A stretch of DNA of 64,000 bases. It comes from CAIWHR01 sp963813415. GTDB taxonomy: Bacteria > Pseudomonadota > Gammaproteobacteria > Burkholderiales > Casimicrobiaceae. The translations under genes and the position numbers were made by a program. The notes beneath the pieces are model-generated. The model had not been told where the DNA came from. It searched no databases and was given only the letters and a program-made list of their open reading frames with translations. Position 1 is the stretch's first letter, and each line of letters begins with the position of its first letter. The stretch is from assembly GCA_963813415.1 (NCBI GenBank), contig CAWEYW010000013.1, positions 24,496 to 88,495 of the forward strand. Reading direction: 5' to 3'. Below, piece by piece: positions 34,088-42,993 of this stretch.

Positions 34088-35290
34088 ATGGACGTATCGA
34101 AAGCGGGCAGCGACACGCTGTTCCTGTTGCTGGGCGCGGTGATGGTGCTTGCGATGCATGCGGGCTTCGCGTTCCTGGAGCTGGGGACCGTGCGCAAGAA
34201 GAACCAAGTCAACGCGCTGGTCAAGATCCTCGTGGATTTCAGCGTTTCGACCGTCGCCTATTTCTTCATCGGCTACGGCATCGCCTATGGCACCAGCTTC
34301 TTCACCGGGGCGGAGGCACTCAGCGCGAAGAACGGCTACGAGCTCGTCCGCTTCTTTTTCCTGCTCACGTTCGCGGCAGCCATTCCAGCGATCGTGTCGG
34401 GTGGAATCGCCGAGCGCGCCCGCTTCAATCCGCAACTCGCCGCGACGTTCCTCCTGGTCGGGTTCGTGTATCCCTTTTTCGAGGGCATCGCCTGGAACCA
34501 GCACTACGGAATCCAGGTGTGGCTGAAGTCGACCTTCGGCGCGGAGTTTCATGATTTCGCCGGGAGCGTAGTCGTCCATGCGGTGGGCGGCTGGATTGGC
34601 CTCGTCGCCGTGCTCCTGCTCGGCGCGCGGCGTGGCCGCTATTCACGCGATGGCGGCATCGCGGCGCACCCGCCGTCGTCCATCCCGTTCCTGGCACTCG
34701 GGGCCTGGGTACTGTCGGTCGGCTGGTTCGGGTTCAACGTCATGTCGGCGCAGTCGCTCGACAGGATCTCCGGGCTGGTGGCGGTGAATTCGCTGATGGC
34801 GATGGCCGGCGGCACCATTGCCGCGTTCGTTGCCGGACGCAACGACCCCGGCTTCGTGCACAACGGCCCGCTTGCCGGCCTCGTCGCGGTCTGCGCTGGC
34901 TCGGACGTGATGCATCCTATCGGCGCGTTGGCAACGGGCGTCTGCGCGGGGTCGCTGTTCGTCTATCTGTTCACCCAGACCCAGAACCGCTTCCGCATCG
35001 ACGACGTGCTCGGGGTCTGGCCATTGCACGGCGTGTGCGGCGCGTGGGGTGGCATCGCTGCGGGTATCTTCGGGACCCGCGCGCTCGGCGGGCTCGGAGG
35101 GGTGGCGATCGGCTCGCAGCTCATCGGGACGCTGGGCGGCATCGCCGTCGCGGTGGTCGGTGCCGGCATCGTGTACGGCGCCTTGAAAAAGTTCATAGGG
35201 CTGCGCCTCGATCCCGAGCAGGAGTTCAATGGGGCCGACCTCACCATTCACAACATCACCGCAACCCCAGAAAGGGAAGTGAGTTGGTGA
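34088..35290 (+). CDS. amt: Ammonium transporter (Amt/MEP/Rh family)
   Basis: A 400-residue inner-membrane ammonium channel with eleven hydrophobic segments. The pore His pair is visible in FAGSVVVHAVGGW and WPLHGVCGAWGG, and the FLELGTVRKKN loop after helix 1 is conserved. Unlike AmtB it has no cleavable signal peptide in front of the first segment. No glnK lies beside it, although the two are often paired. Transcribed from a sigma-54 promoter with NtrC-like sites. A 117-bp tandem repeat begins 5 bp after its stop. Confidence 0.96.
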   Translation: MDVSKAGSDTLFLLLGAVMVLAMHAGFAFLELGTVRKKNQVNALVKILVDFSVSTVAYFFIGYGIAYGTSFFTGAEALSAKNGYELVRFFFLLTFAAAIPAIVSGGIAERARFNPQLAATFLLVGFVYPFFEGIAWNQHYGIQVWLKSTFGAEFHDFAGSVVVHAVGGWIGLVAVLLLGARRGRYSRDGGIAAHPPSSIPFLALGAWVLSVGWFGFNVMSAQSLDRISGLVAVNSLMAMAGGTIAAFVAGRNDPGFVHNGPLAGLVAVCAGSDVMHPIGALATGVCAGSLFVYLFTQTQNRFRIDDVLGVWPLHGVCGAWGGIAAGIFGTRALGGLGGVAIGSQLIGTLGGIAVAVVGAGIVYGALKKFIGLRLDPEQEFNGADLTIHNITATPEREVSW

Positions 35291-35294
35291 CGGC

Positions 35295-35705
35295 GCGAGC
35301 CGAGGAGCAGGGGCCCCGCCGGGTTTCGGCGGGGATGCGACTGGGGCGAGTCGACGTTCGAGGCCGACACCACTAACTTTGCATCTGCTGCACGGTGCGG
35401 AGGCCGAGCGGGCGAGCCGAGGAGCAGGGGCCCCGCCGGGTTTTGGTGGGGATGCGACTGGGGCGAGTCGACGTTCGAGGCCGACACCACTAACTTTGCA
35501 TCTGCTGCACGGTGCGGAGGCCGAGCGGGCGAGCCGAGGAGCAGGGGCCCCGCCGGGTTTTGGTGGGGATGCGACTGGGGCGAGTCGACGTTCGAGGCCG
35601 ACACCACTAACTTTGCATCTGCTGCACGGTGCGGAGGCCGAGCGGGCGAGCCGAGGAGCAGGGGCCCCGCCGGGTTTTGGTGGGGATGCGACTGGGGCGA
35701 GTCGA
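35295..35705. repeat. 117-bp tandem repeat, 3.5 copies
   Basis: Copies start at 35295, 35412, 35529 and 35646, the last ending after 60 bp at GTCGAC. Copies 2-4 are essentially identical; copy 1 differs at a few positions. Each unit contains the hairpin CCCCGCCG-GGTTT-CGGCGGGG (35314-35334 in copy 1). In the other copies the 3' arm reads TGGTGGGG so pairing is kept by G-U. The period is 39 codons, so long frames stay open on both strands through the array (for example the minus-strand frame rich in PKPGGAPAPRLA), but no start signal or family supports translation. Confidence 0.95.
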
Positions 35706-35716
35706 CACGGCACACG

Positions 35717-35845
35717 CAGCAGTCAGGCTGATGCCGGACTTACAGCGCGAACGCCGCGCCCCACCCAGCAGTCAGGCCGATGCCGGAGTTACGGCGCGAA
35801 CGCCGCGGCACACGGCAAGTAATCAGGCGCAAACCTGACCTGCAG
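35717..35845. repeat. 49-bp direct repeats
   Basis: CAGCAGTCAGG(C/T)(T/C)GATGCCGGA with the following CGCGAACGCCGC occurs at 35717 and again 49 bp later at 35766. A decayed third copy (CAAGTAATCAGGCGCAAACC) starts near 35816. It adjoins the 117-bp array and ends before spoT. No gene is seen between amt and spoT; the whole 590-bp gap is repeat. Confidence 0.75.
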
Positions 35846-35883
35846 TCGATCGGAGGGATGTTGCGCCGAGGCGAGCAGGTCGT

Positions 35884-38025
35884 TCACGTGCGTGCCCGAT
35901 GCACTCTGCGCACGTCGGGGATGCGTTTCAGTGCCCGAATCACGTGCGCCAGATGTCGACGGTCACGCACCTGCACGCTGAAGAACATCGCGAGCACGTC
36001 GCCGCCGTCGGGCCGCTCCATCGACACGTTGTCGATATTGGCCTGCGCATCGGCAATGGCCATTGCAAGGTCAGCGAGCAGACCGCGACGATCGTTCACG
36101 AGCAGCCGGATTCCCGCATCGAACACGCCTTCGATATCGGCCGACCATTCGACGTCGATCAGCTGATCCGAATCGGCACGCTGCTTCTTCAGGGTGACGC
36201 AGTCGCGGTTGTGGACCAACAGCCCCTGGCCCTTGCGGAACTGTCCCAGCACCTTGTCGCCGGGGATGGGCCGGCAGCACTTCGCGTACTGGATGGCCAC
36301 GCCCTCGACCCCGCGCAACGTCAGCGAGCCCGGCTTGCCGCCGCCGTGCGACCCGGCACCCGCAACCCCGTCGTCGGCAGCGGTGCCGCTGCGGGTGAGG
36401 GCCTGCGCCACTACGAACGAGAGTCGCTTTCCGAGCCCGATGTCGGCGAGGATTTCGAGATGGCTCTTCGTGCCGTATTCGCGCGCGAGCGCTTCCCAGC
36501 GGTCCCATGTCACGGCTTCCGGCGACACCTTGAGGGTCGCGAGCGCCTGATTCAGCAGACGCTCGCCGAGCGCTGCGGATTCCTTCTGCTGCAGCCCCTT
36601 GAGGAAATGGCGGATCCGCGAACGGGCCTTGCCGGTCGCCACGAACGATAGCCACGACGGGTTCGGCCGCGCAGTGGGGGCCGTGATGACCTCGACCTGA
36701 TCGCCGTTCTTGAGCTCGGTGCGCAGCGGCATCTGCTCGTAGTTGATCCGTGCCGCCACGCAATGGTGGCCGATATCGGTGTGCACTGCGTACGCGAAAT
36801 CGACCGCCGTCGCGCCGCGCGGCAGGGCCATGATCTTGCCCTTCGGCGTGAAGACGTAGATCTCGTCCGGAAAGAGGTCGCCCTTGATGTGCTCGAGGAA
36901 TTCCTTCGAGTCCCGCGACTCGGACTGGATCTCGAGCAGGCTCTGCAGCCACCGATGCGTTTCGCGCTGCGCCTCCGCGATATCGAGTTCGCCGCCGGAC
37001 TTGTAGAGCCAGTGTGCCGCCACGCCCGCCTCCGCGATGCGATGCATGTCGTGCGTGCGGATCTGCGCCTCCAGGGGCGTCCCGTACGGTCCGAACAGCG
37101 TCGTGTGCAACGACTGGTAGCCATTCGCCTTCGGGATGGCAATGTAGTCCTTGAACTTGCCGGGAATCGGCTTGTACAGCCCGTGCAGCACGCCAAGCGC
37201 GGCATAGCATGCATTGGCATCGTGTACGAGCACCCGCACGCCGTAGATGTCGAACACCTGCGAGAACGTGTAGCGCTTCTCGCGCATCTTCTTGTAGGCC
37301 GAGTAGATGGTCTTCTCGCGCCCCGACACGTTCGCGGCGATGCCGGCCCGCTCGAGTCCGTCGCGGATGACGTCGAGCAACCGGTTCATCACCTCGCGCC
37401 GGTTGCCTCGCGCGGCCTTGATCGCGCTCGCAAGGATGCGAAAGCGCATCGGGTGCAGGTGCTTGAACGCGAGATCCTGCAGCTCGAGATAGAGTGCGTT
37501 GAGGCCCAGCCTGTTGGCGATGGGGGCGTAGATGTCGAGCGTCTCGCGCGCGATGCGCCTGCGATGCGGCGGCGCCATGGCGTCGAGGGTGCGCATGTTG
37601 TGCAGCCGGTCCGCGAGCTTGATCAGGATGACGCGCACGTCCTGCGCCATCGCGAGAAGCATCTTGCGGAAGTTCTCCGCCTGCGCCTCCTCGCGCGACG
37701 TGAACTCGATCTGGTCGAGTTTCGACAGACCGTCGACCATGTCGGCGACGGGCTTGCCGAACGAATGCTCGATCTCGTTCTTCGAGACCTTCGTATCCTC
37801 CATCACGTCGTGGAGGAGCGCTGCCGCCAGTCCCTGGGCATCCAGCCGCCACTGCGACAGGATGCTCGCGACCGCGAGCGGATGGGTGATGTAGGGCTCG
37901 CCCGACTTGCGGAACTGACCGCGGTGGGCGGATGCCGAGAATTCGAACGCGCGCTCCACGAGCGCGACGTCAGGCGCCGCGAGGTAGTGGCCGAGGTGTC
38001 GCGTGAACTCCGCTATTTCCGCCAT
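35884..38025 (-). CDS. spoT: Bifunctional (p)ppGpp synthetase/hydrolase
   Basis: A 713-residue Rel/SpoT protein controlling the stringent response. In order: the HD hydrolase domain with intact LLHDVMEDT (His72-Asp73), the synthetase domain with IYSAYKKMREKRY and NGYQSLHTT, the TGS domain (about residue 395, DEIYVFTPKGKIMALPRGATAVDFAY), a helical region and a C-terminal ACT/RRM domain. Both activities look intact. It is the last gene of the minus-strand yicC-gmk-rpoZ-spoT set; SpoT in this context is standard for proteobacteria. Confidence 0.97.
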   Translation of the reverse strand: MAEIAEFTRHLGHYLAAPDVALVERAFEFSASAHRGQFRKSGEPYITHPLAVASILSQWRLDAQGLAAALLHDVMEDTKVSKNEIEHSFGKPVADMVDGLSKLDQIEFTSREEAQAENFRKMLLAMAQDVRVILIKLADRLHNMRTLDAMAPPHRRRIARETLDIYAPIANRLGLNALYLELQDLAFKHLHPMRFRILASAIKAARGNRREVMNRLLDVIRDGLERAGIAANVSGREKTIYSAYKKMREKRYTFSQVFDIYGVRVLVHDANACYAALGVLHGLYKPIPGKFKDYIAIPKANGYQSLHTTLFGPYGTPLEAQIRTHDMHRIAEAGVAAHWLYKSGGELDIAEAQRETHRWLQSLLEIQSESRDSKEFLEHIKGDLFPDEIYVFTPKGKIMALPRGATAVDFAYAVHTDIGHHCVAARINYEQMPLRTELKNGDQVEVITAPTARPNPSWLSFVATGKARSRIRHFLKGLQQKESAALGERLLNQALATLKVSPEAVTWDRWEALAREYGTKSHLEILADIGLGKRLSFVVAQALTRSGTAADDGVAGAGSHGGGKPGSLTLRGVEGVAIQYAKCCRPIPGDKVLGQFRKGQGLLVHNRDCVTLKKQRADSDQLIDVEWSADIEGVFDAGIRLLVNDRRGLLADLAMAIADAQANIDNVSMERPDGGDVLAMFFSVQVRDRRHLAHVIRALKRIPDVRRVHRART

Positions 38026-38106
38026 GTTTCACGAAACCCCGCACGGCGCGGCTCGGGGCGACCGATCGCCGCACCGTAGCTCACTGGCTAGCGCCGGCTT
38101 CGCACA

Positions 38107-38313
38107 TCAGCTCTGGCCTTTGAGCAGCAACTCGATGCCGACCTTGCCGGCGGCGATCTCGCGCAACGCGATCACGGTGGGCTTGTCCCGGTCGGCGTCG
38201 AGCAGCGGGCTCGATCCCGCCGACAGCTGGCGTGCGCGATTGGTCGCAGCGAGCGTGAGCTCGAATCGGTTGGGAATCTTGTCCAGACAGTCGTCGATGG
38301 TGATGCGGGCCAT
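38107..38313 (-). CDS. rpoZ: RNA polymerase omega subunit
   Basis: A 68-residue omega subunit, starting MARITIDDCLDKIPNRFELTLAATNRAR with the conserved helix and ending in VALREIAAGKVGIELL. It helps assemble the beta-prime subunit and forms part of the ppGpp site. It sits between gmk (19 bp) and spoT (81 bp), the usual order. Confidence 0.97.
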   Translation of the reverse strand: MARITIDDCLDKIPNRFELTLAATNRARQLSAGSSPLLDADRDKPTVIALREIAAGKVGIELLLKGQS

Positions 38314-38332
38314 GGTGGTCTACCGGTGAGGG

Positions 38333-39001
38333 TCAGGGGGCGAGCAGCGAGTGGAGCAGTGCTGCGTGACGGGCGCGCTGCTGCGCGCCGCGCAGGCGGG
38401 TCGCGCGCACGACTGCGGCAAGATCGTCGACCGCCGCAGCAAAGTCCTGATTAATAATAACATAGTCGAACTCGCCGCAGTGCCGCATCTCTTCCTTCGC
38501 GGCTTCCAGCCGGCGCGCAATGACCGCGGGTGCGTCCTGGCCGCGTTTCTCCAGCCGCTCCTTGAGCAGACTGAGCGATGGCGGCAGGATGAAAACGTGC
38601 ACCGCTGACGGAATCAGCCGGCGCACCTGCGCGGCGCCCTGCCAGTCGATCTCGAGCAGGACATCGTTCCCGGCGTCCACCTGCCCCTTCAGCCACGTCG
38701 CCGACGTGGCGTACCAATTGCCGTGGACCCGCGCGTGCTCGAGGAATTCCCCGCCCGTGTTGAGCTGCTCGAACCGCTGCTCGTCGATGAAGTGGTAGTG
38801 CACGCCATCGACTTCGCCTGGCCGCGGCGGGCGCGTGGTGTACGACACCGACAGCCGGATGTGCCGTTCGCGCTCGAGCAGCGCATTGACGAGTGATGTC
38901 TTGCCGCCGCCTGAAGGCGCGGCAACGACGAACAGATTGCCTGTGGGAACGCTCATCGCGGGACGGCACGCAGCCGTTAAGGCCGGCTCATTCAGGCTCA
39001 T
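38333..39001 (-). CDS. gmk: Guanylate kinase
   Basis: A 222-residue kinase that phosphorylates GMP to GDP. Walker A is APSGGGKTSL, and the GMP-binding region is SVSYTTRPPRPGEVDGVHYHF with the following GEFLEHARVHGNWYAT. ATG at 39001 overlaps the yicC stop by ATGA; a second Met at 38956 (MSVPTGNLF) would give 207 residues, the usual size, so the first 15 residues are uncertain. Confidence 0.96.
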   Translation of the reverse strand: MSLNEPALTAACRPAMSVPTGNLFVVAAPSGGGKTSLVNALLERERHIRLSVSYTTRPPRPGEVDGVHYHFIDEQRFEQLNTGGEFLEHARVHGNWYATSATWLKGQVDAGNDVLLEIDWQGAAQVRRLIPSAVHVFILPPSLSLLKERLEKRGQDAPAVIARRLEAAKEEMRHCGEFDYVIINQDFAAAVDDLAAVVRATRLRGAQQRARHAALLHSLLAP

Positions 39002-39864
39002 TCGAGGTTCTGCACCTGCTCGCGCATCTGCTCGATCAGCACCTTGAGCTCGAGGGAGGCCTGGGACAGCTCGGCGTCGACGGACTTTGACCCGAGGGTA
39101 TTCGCTTCGCGGTGGAGCTCCTGCATCAGGAAATCCAGGCGCTTGCCGGCAGTGCCGCCTGCCGACAGTACCCGCCGCACTTCGGCCACGTGCGTGCTCA
39201 GTCGCGACAGTTCCTCGGCGACATCGACCTTGGTGGCGAACACCGCAAGTTCCTGCTTCAGGCGGTCCTCGTCCGGATCGAGTCCGGCCTCGCGCAATCG
39301 CGCACCGAGCTTCTCGACGAATGTCGCGTGAACGGCCGGAATGCGCGGCGCGACGCGGGCGACCTGCACTTCGATCGCGCTGCAGCGTTCTTCGAGTGTG
39401 GCGACGAGTTTCGCGCCTTCGCGCGCCCGCGACGCGGCAAGCTCTCGCAGGGCCTCGCCGAGCAGTTGCTGCACGCTTCCCGCGAGCATCTCGGGGGCGA
39501 CCGTCGGCTCGGTCAGGACGCCGGGCCAGCGCAGGATCTCGGCGACCGACAGCGGTGCGGTGCCAGGCGCGACGCGCATCACGTCGCCGGCCGCCTTCGC
39601 GAGCTGCTCCACGCGTCCCGCGTCGATCGCGAGCTCGGCGGCACCCGGGGCGCTACGCGTCAGCGCAATGCGGCATTCCACCTTGCCGCGCTTCAGTTCC
39701 GCGGCGATGCGCTCGCGCAGCGCTGACTCGAGCGCGCGCAATTCATCCGGGACGCGGATGGAAAGATCGAGATACCGATGGTTGACGGACCGCAGCTCGA
39801 CCGAGAGCGCGACCCCCGGCAAATCCGCGGCCACGGCCGCGAAGCCGGTCATGCTGAGGATCAT
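38998..39864 (-). CDS. yicC: YicC-family protein
   Basis: A 288-residue YicC protein. The N-terminal YicC domain starts ILSMTGFAAV and contains VELRSVNHRYLDLSIRVP. The C-terminal DUF1732 domain has EDRLKQELAVFATKVDVAEELSRL and the closing LMQELHREANTLGSKS. E. coli YicC is reported to be a ribonuclease affecting small RNAs. It heads the gmk-rpoZ-spoT set and is divergent from the kinase gene. Confidence 0.96.
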   Translation of the reverse strand: MILSMTGFAAVAADLPGVALSVELRSVNHRYLDLSIRVPDELRALESALRERIAAELKRGKVECRIALTRSAPGAAELAIDAGRVEQLAKAAGDVMRVAPGTAPLSVAEILRWPGVLTEPTVAPEMLAGSVQQLLGEALRELAASRAREGAKLVATLEERCSAIEVQVARVAPRIPAVHATFVEKLGARLREAGLDPDEDRLKQELAVFATKVDVAEELSRLSTHVAEVRRVLSAGGTAGKRLDFLMQELHREANTLGSKSVDAELSQASLELKVLIEQMREQVQNLE

Positions 39865-39970
39865 CGGCGGTTTGCGCGAGGTTTATGCATGTTTTCCGGC
39901 TTTACTTTGCCCGCTTCGTTGCCGAGAATGTATGCGCTATCCCTTGCCCGCGCAAGCTGGGGCAGATTCC

Positions 39971-39987
39971 TTGGCACGCGAATTGCG
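39971..39987 (+). promoter_or_regulatory. Sigma-54-like promoter of the kinase/phosphatase pair
   Basis: TTGGCACG-CGAA-TTGCG matches YTGGCACG-N4-TTGCW at every position but the last, with GG and GC twelve bases apart. It lies 50 bp before the kinase start codon, in the intergenic region shared with the divergent yicC. The orientation fits the kinase gene. No upstream activator site could be named. Confidence 0.72.
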
Positions 39988-40036
39988 GGCCCTCACGGGT
40001 TAAGCCACCAACCCGTTCGCATCACAACAACGCCGC

Positions 40037-40975
40037 ATGGCCGCCACCAACCAGGCACTTTCCGCAGGGTATCAGCTGCTGAACTACCGGATCGACCGGC
40101 AGATCAGCCGCGGCGGCTTCTCCATCGTGTACCGCGCCTTCGACGAGACCGGCGCGCCCGTCGCGATCAAGGAATACCTGCCGGCATCCCTCGTGCTGCG
40201 CACCGAAGGGGACATCGTGCGCGCCAGTTCGGTGGAGAACCTCACGTCGTTTCGCTACGGCATGAAGTGCTTCTTCGAGGAGGGGCGCGCGCTGGCCAAG
40301 ATCAACCATCCCAACGTCGTGCGGGTGCTGAATTTCTTCCGCGCCAACGAGACGGTCTACATGGTGATGCGCTACGAGCGGGGGCGCACGCTGCAGCAGC
40401 AGATCCAGATGCGCCAGGACCAGATGTCGGAGCGTCTGGTCCGCCACGTGTTCATGCACCTGATGAACGGGCTGCGCGAAGTCCATACGCACAAGCTGCT
40501 GCATCTCGACATCAAGCCCGCCAACATCTATCTGCGCACGGACGGCTCGCCCGTTCTGCTCGACTTCGGGGCGGCGCGCCAGACCCTCACGACCAACCGG
40601 CCCAAGCTCGCGCCGATGTACACGCCGGGATTCGCGGCACCCGAGCAATATCGGGAGCCCGACCGCCTGGGACCGTGGACGGACGTGTATGGCGTGGGCG
40701 CCTCGATGTTCGCCTGTCTTGCGGCATTCGCGCCGCAGGCCGCGGACGCCCGCCTGCAGGAGGACCATCTCGTGCCCGCGAAGAAGATCTGGTCGGGCCA
40801 ATACTCCGACAACGTGCTCGAGGTCATCGACTGGTGCCTCCGCCTCGATCCGCTCGAGCGGCCGCAGAGCATCTTTGCGCTGCAAAAAGCCATTCGCGAC
40901 ATTGCGCCCCGGAAACGCAAACTCACCTTCTTCGGTGCGCTGAAGCGGCGCCTCTTCAGCGAGATCGGCGCCTGA
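40037..40975 (+). CDS. Ser/Thr protein kinase (Hanks type)
   Basis: A 312-residue cytoplasmic kinase with no membrane segment or extracellular sensor. The Gly-rich loop is SRGGFSIVYRA, the ATP-anchoring Lys is VAIK (Lys45), the catalytic loop is HLDIKPANIYL (Asp158), the metal-binding DFG is at Asp176, and FAAPEQY is the APE equivalent. It ends soon after the C-lobe. It pairs with the PP2C phosphatase 40 bp downstream, and the two probably set the phosphorylation state of common targets. A sigma-54-like promoter precedes it. Confidence 0.95.
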   Translation: MAATNQALSAGYQLLNYRIDRQISRGGFSIVYRAFDETGAPVAIKEYLPASLVLRTEGDIVRASSVENLTSFRYGMKCFFEEGRALAKINHPNVVRVLNFFRANETVYMVMRYERGRTLQQQIQMRQDQMSERLVRHVFMHLMNGLREVHTHKLLHLDIKPANIYLRTDGSPVLLDFGAARQTLTTNRPKLAPMYTPGFAAPEQYREPDRLGPWTDVYGVGASMFACLAAFAPQAADARLQEDHLVPAKKIWSGQYSDNVLEVIDWCLRLDPLERPQSIFALQKAIRDIAPRKRKLTFFGALKRRLFSEIGA

Positions 40976-41015
40976 TTCAGCGGCGGCATCTCCAGCCTGC
41001 CCTCCCGTCACGACC

Positions 41016-41933
41016 ATGCGCTTCACGATCTTCCAGGAAAGCCGCAAGGGTTCGCGCAAGATCAACCAGGACCGCATCGCGTACACGTTCAGCCGCGACA
41101 CGCTGCTGCTTGTCGTCGCCGATGGCATGGGCGGACATGCCGGCGGCGAGATCGCTGCGCAGATCTGCACGCGACTCTACGTCGAGCGCTTTCAGCAGGA
41201 AGCGAAGCCGGTGTTGCGCAATCCGCTCAAGTTCCTGCAGGACACGATGATGCGCGCGCACGCCGCACTCGGGTCCTATGCCAACCAGTTCTCGATGCTC
41301 GAGACGCCGCGCACCACATGCGTGGCCTGCATCGTGCAGGCCGGTAACGCGTACTGGGCGCACGCAGGCGACTCCCGCCTGTACCTGTACCGGCAGGGCG
41401 CGCTCATCGGGCAGACGAAGGACCACAGCAAGGTGCAGTACCTCGTCGATCAGGGCATCATCGCCGCGAACGAGGCGATGACCCACCCCGATCGCAACAA
41501 GGTATTCAGCTGCCTCGGCGGCATGGTGGATCCGGTGATCGACGTCTCACGCCGCACCCCGCTGCGCAATGGCGACATCCTCGTGCTGTGCACCGACGGG
41601 CTGTGGAGCGTTCTCGGCAAGGATGAGATCGCCACCTGGCTGACCTCGACCCCGATCCTCAGGAGCGCGCCGCTGATGCTGCGGGACGCCGAGAAGCGCG
41701 GCGGTCCCGACGGCGACAATCTGTCCGCCATCGTGGTGCGCTGGGGTCCGGAGACGCTGACCGAGGAGCCCTCCACGATCACCGAGACCATGGCGCTCGG
41801 GGAGTTCGAAACGCAACTCGACCGGACCCTCACCCTCGCCGGACGCAAGGGCGCGCAACGCGATCTTTCCGACGACGAGATCGAGCGTGCGATCGAGGAA
41901 ATACAGTCCACGATCCAGCGCTACCGCAAGTAG
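41016..41933 (+). CDS. PP2C-family Ser/Thr phosphatase
   Basis: A 305-residue metal-dependent phosphatase. Visible are the metal-binding VVADGMGGHAGGE, AHAGDSRLYLYR, LVLCTDGLWSVL and GPDGDNLSAIVV motifs, so it should be active. A short acidic helical tail (DDEIERAIEEIQSTIQRY) follows. It is cotranscribed with the kinase and probably reverses its action, the common arrangement of bacterial kinase/phosphatase modules. Confidence 0.95.
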   Translation: MRFTIFQESRKGSRKINQDRIAYTFSRDTLLLVVADGMGGHAGGEIAAQICTRLYVERFQQEAKPVLRNPLKFLQDTMMRAHAALGSYANQFSMLETPRTTCVACIVQAGNAYWAHAGDSRLYLYRQGALIGQTKDHSKVQYLVDQGIIAANEAMTHPDRNKVFSCLGGMVDPVIDVSRRTPLRNGDILVLCTDGLWSVLGKDEIATWLTSTPILRSAPLMLRDAEKRGGPDGDNLSAIVVRWGPETLTEEPSTITETMALGEFETQLDRTLTLAGRKGAQRDLSDDEIERAIEEIQSTIQRYRK

Positions 41934-42150
41934 GCAGTGCGCCGTCGAGCACCGTGGCACGCCTTCGCAGCGCGTGAATCCAATGCCTGTGCGCACAATG
42001 TGTGCAGCCTGTGGACATCGTGTGCATCGTTCCCGGCGGTCGCAAAAACGCGACACGGTGGTTAGGCACCGCACCCATGGGCGGCACACGCGTGCATGCA
42101 TTTGCAGGCGCCGCGAGTAGAATGGCAGCACCCCATCGCCTCCCGCCCGC

Positions 42151-42936
42151 ATGCGCCAGATCATCCTCGATACCGAGACTACGGGCCTCTATCCGGAACA
42201 GGGCCACCGCGTGATCGAGCTTGCCGCGGTGGAAGTGGTGAACCGCCGGCCCACCGGTCGCACGCTGCACTTCTATCTCGATCCCGAACGCGAGATCGAT
42301 GCCGGTGCGACGGAAGTCCACGGCATGACGTGGGACGATCTCAAGGGCAAGCCCAGGTTCCGCGACGTTGCCGCGGAGTTCCTCGACTTCGCCCGTGACG
42401 CCGAATGGGTCATTCATAACGCGCCGTTCGACCTCGCCTTCCTCGATTACGAGCTGCGGCTCGCGGGCTTGCCGTGCTGCGGCAGCACGTGCGGCCGCGT
42501 GGTCGACACGCTTGCGCTCGCCCGCGACGCGTTCCCCGGCAAGCGCAACAACCTGAACGCGCTGTGCGAACGGTTCGGCGTCGACAATGCGCATCGCACG
42601 CTGCACGGTGCCCTGCTCGACGCGCAGCTCCTGGCCGAGGTGTATCTCGCGATGACGCGGGGCCAGGAGTCGCTGACCATCGACATGGCGACGACATCGC
42701 CGATCGCGGCACTCGGCAGCGCCACTGCCGGATCGCCACTGCGCCTCGCCTTGCGGATCCTGGCTCCCACCGGTGAGGAGCTCGCCGCCCATCACGCCTA
42801 CCTCGCCAGCCTCGACAAGGACTCGAAGGGGCGCTGCGTGTGGCTCGCGCTCGCCGCCGAGCCGGCACCGGCCGCCGCCGACGAATCCGGAGTCCAGGGC
42901 CACGCACCGCCTCTGTCCGAAGCCGTGGCCGCGTAA
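42151..42936 (+). CDS. dnaQ: DNA polymerase III epsilon subunit (3'-5' exonuclease)
   Basis: A 261-residue DEDDh exonuclease that proofreads for the replicative polymerase. Exo I is ILDTETTGLYPEQGHRVIELAAVE, Exo II is HNAPFDLAFLDYEL, and Exo III is HRTLHGALLDAQLLAEVY. The extended C-terminal tail would bind the alpha subunit. It is independent of the flanking genes. Confidence 0.95.
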   Translation: MRQIILDTETTGLYPEQGHRVIELAAVEVVNRRPTGRTLHFYLDPEREIDAGATEVHGMTWDDLKGKPRFRDVAAEFLDFARDAEWVIHNAPFDLAFLDYELRLAGLPCCGSTCGRVVDTLALARDAFPGKRNNLNALCERFGVDNAHRTLHGALLDAQLLAEVYLAMTRGQESLTIDMATTSPIAALGSATAGSPLRLALRILAPTGEELAAHHAYLASLDKDSKGRCVWLALAAEPAPAAADESGVQGHAPPLSEAVAA

Positions 42937-42993
42937 GTCGCAAGGGGCGGTCACAGCCCTGTCATCTGCGGTCGCGAGCATGCGGATTTCATC

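Noticed and set aside
35295..35705. CRISPR-like array
   Set aside because: The units abut without unique spacers, so it is a simple tandem repeat rather than a repeat-spacer array.
34643..35713. Minus-strand frame with 39-residue perfect protein repeats
   Set aside because: The repeats come from the 117-bp DNA array whose period is divisible by three; the rest of the frame is antisense to amt. No start signal or protein family supports it.
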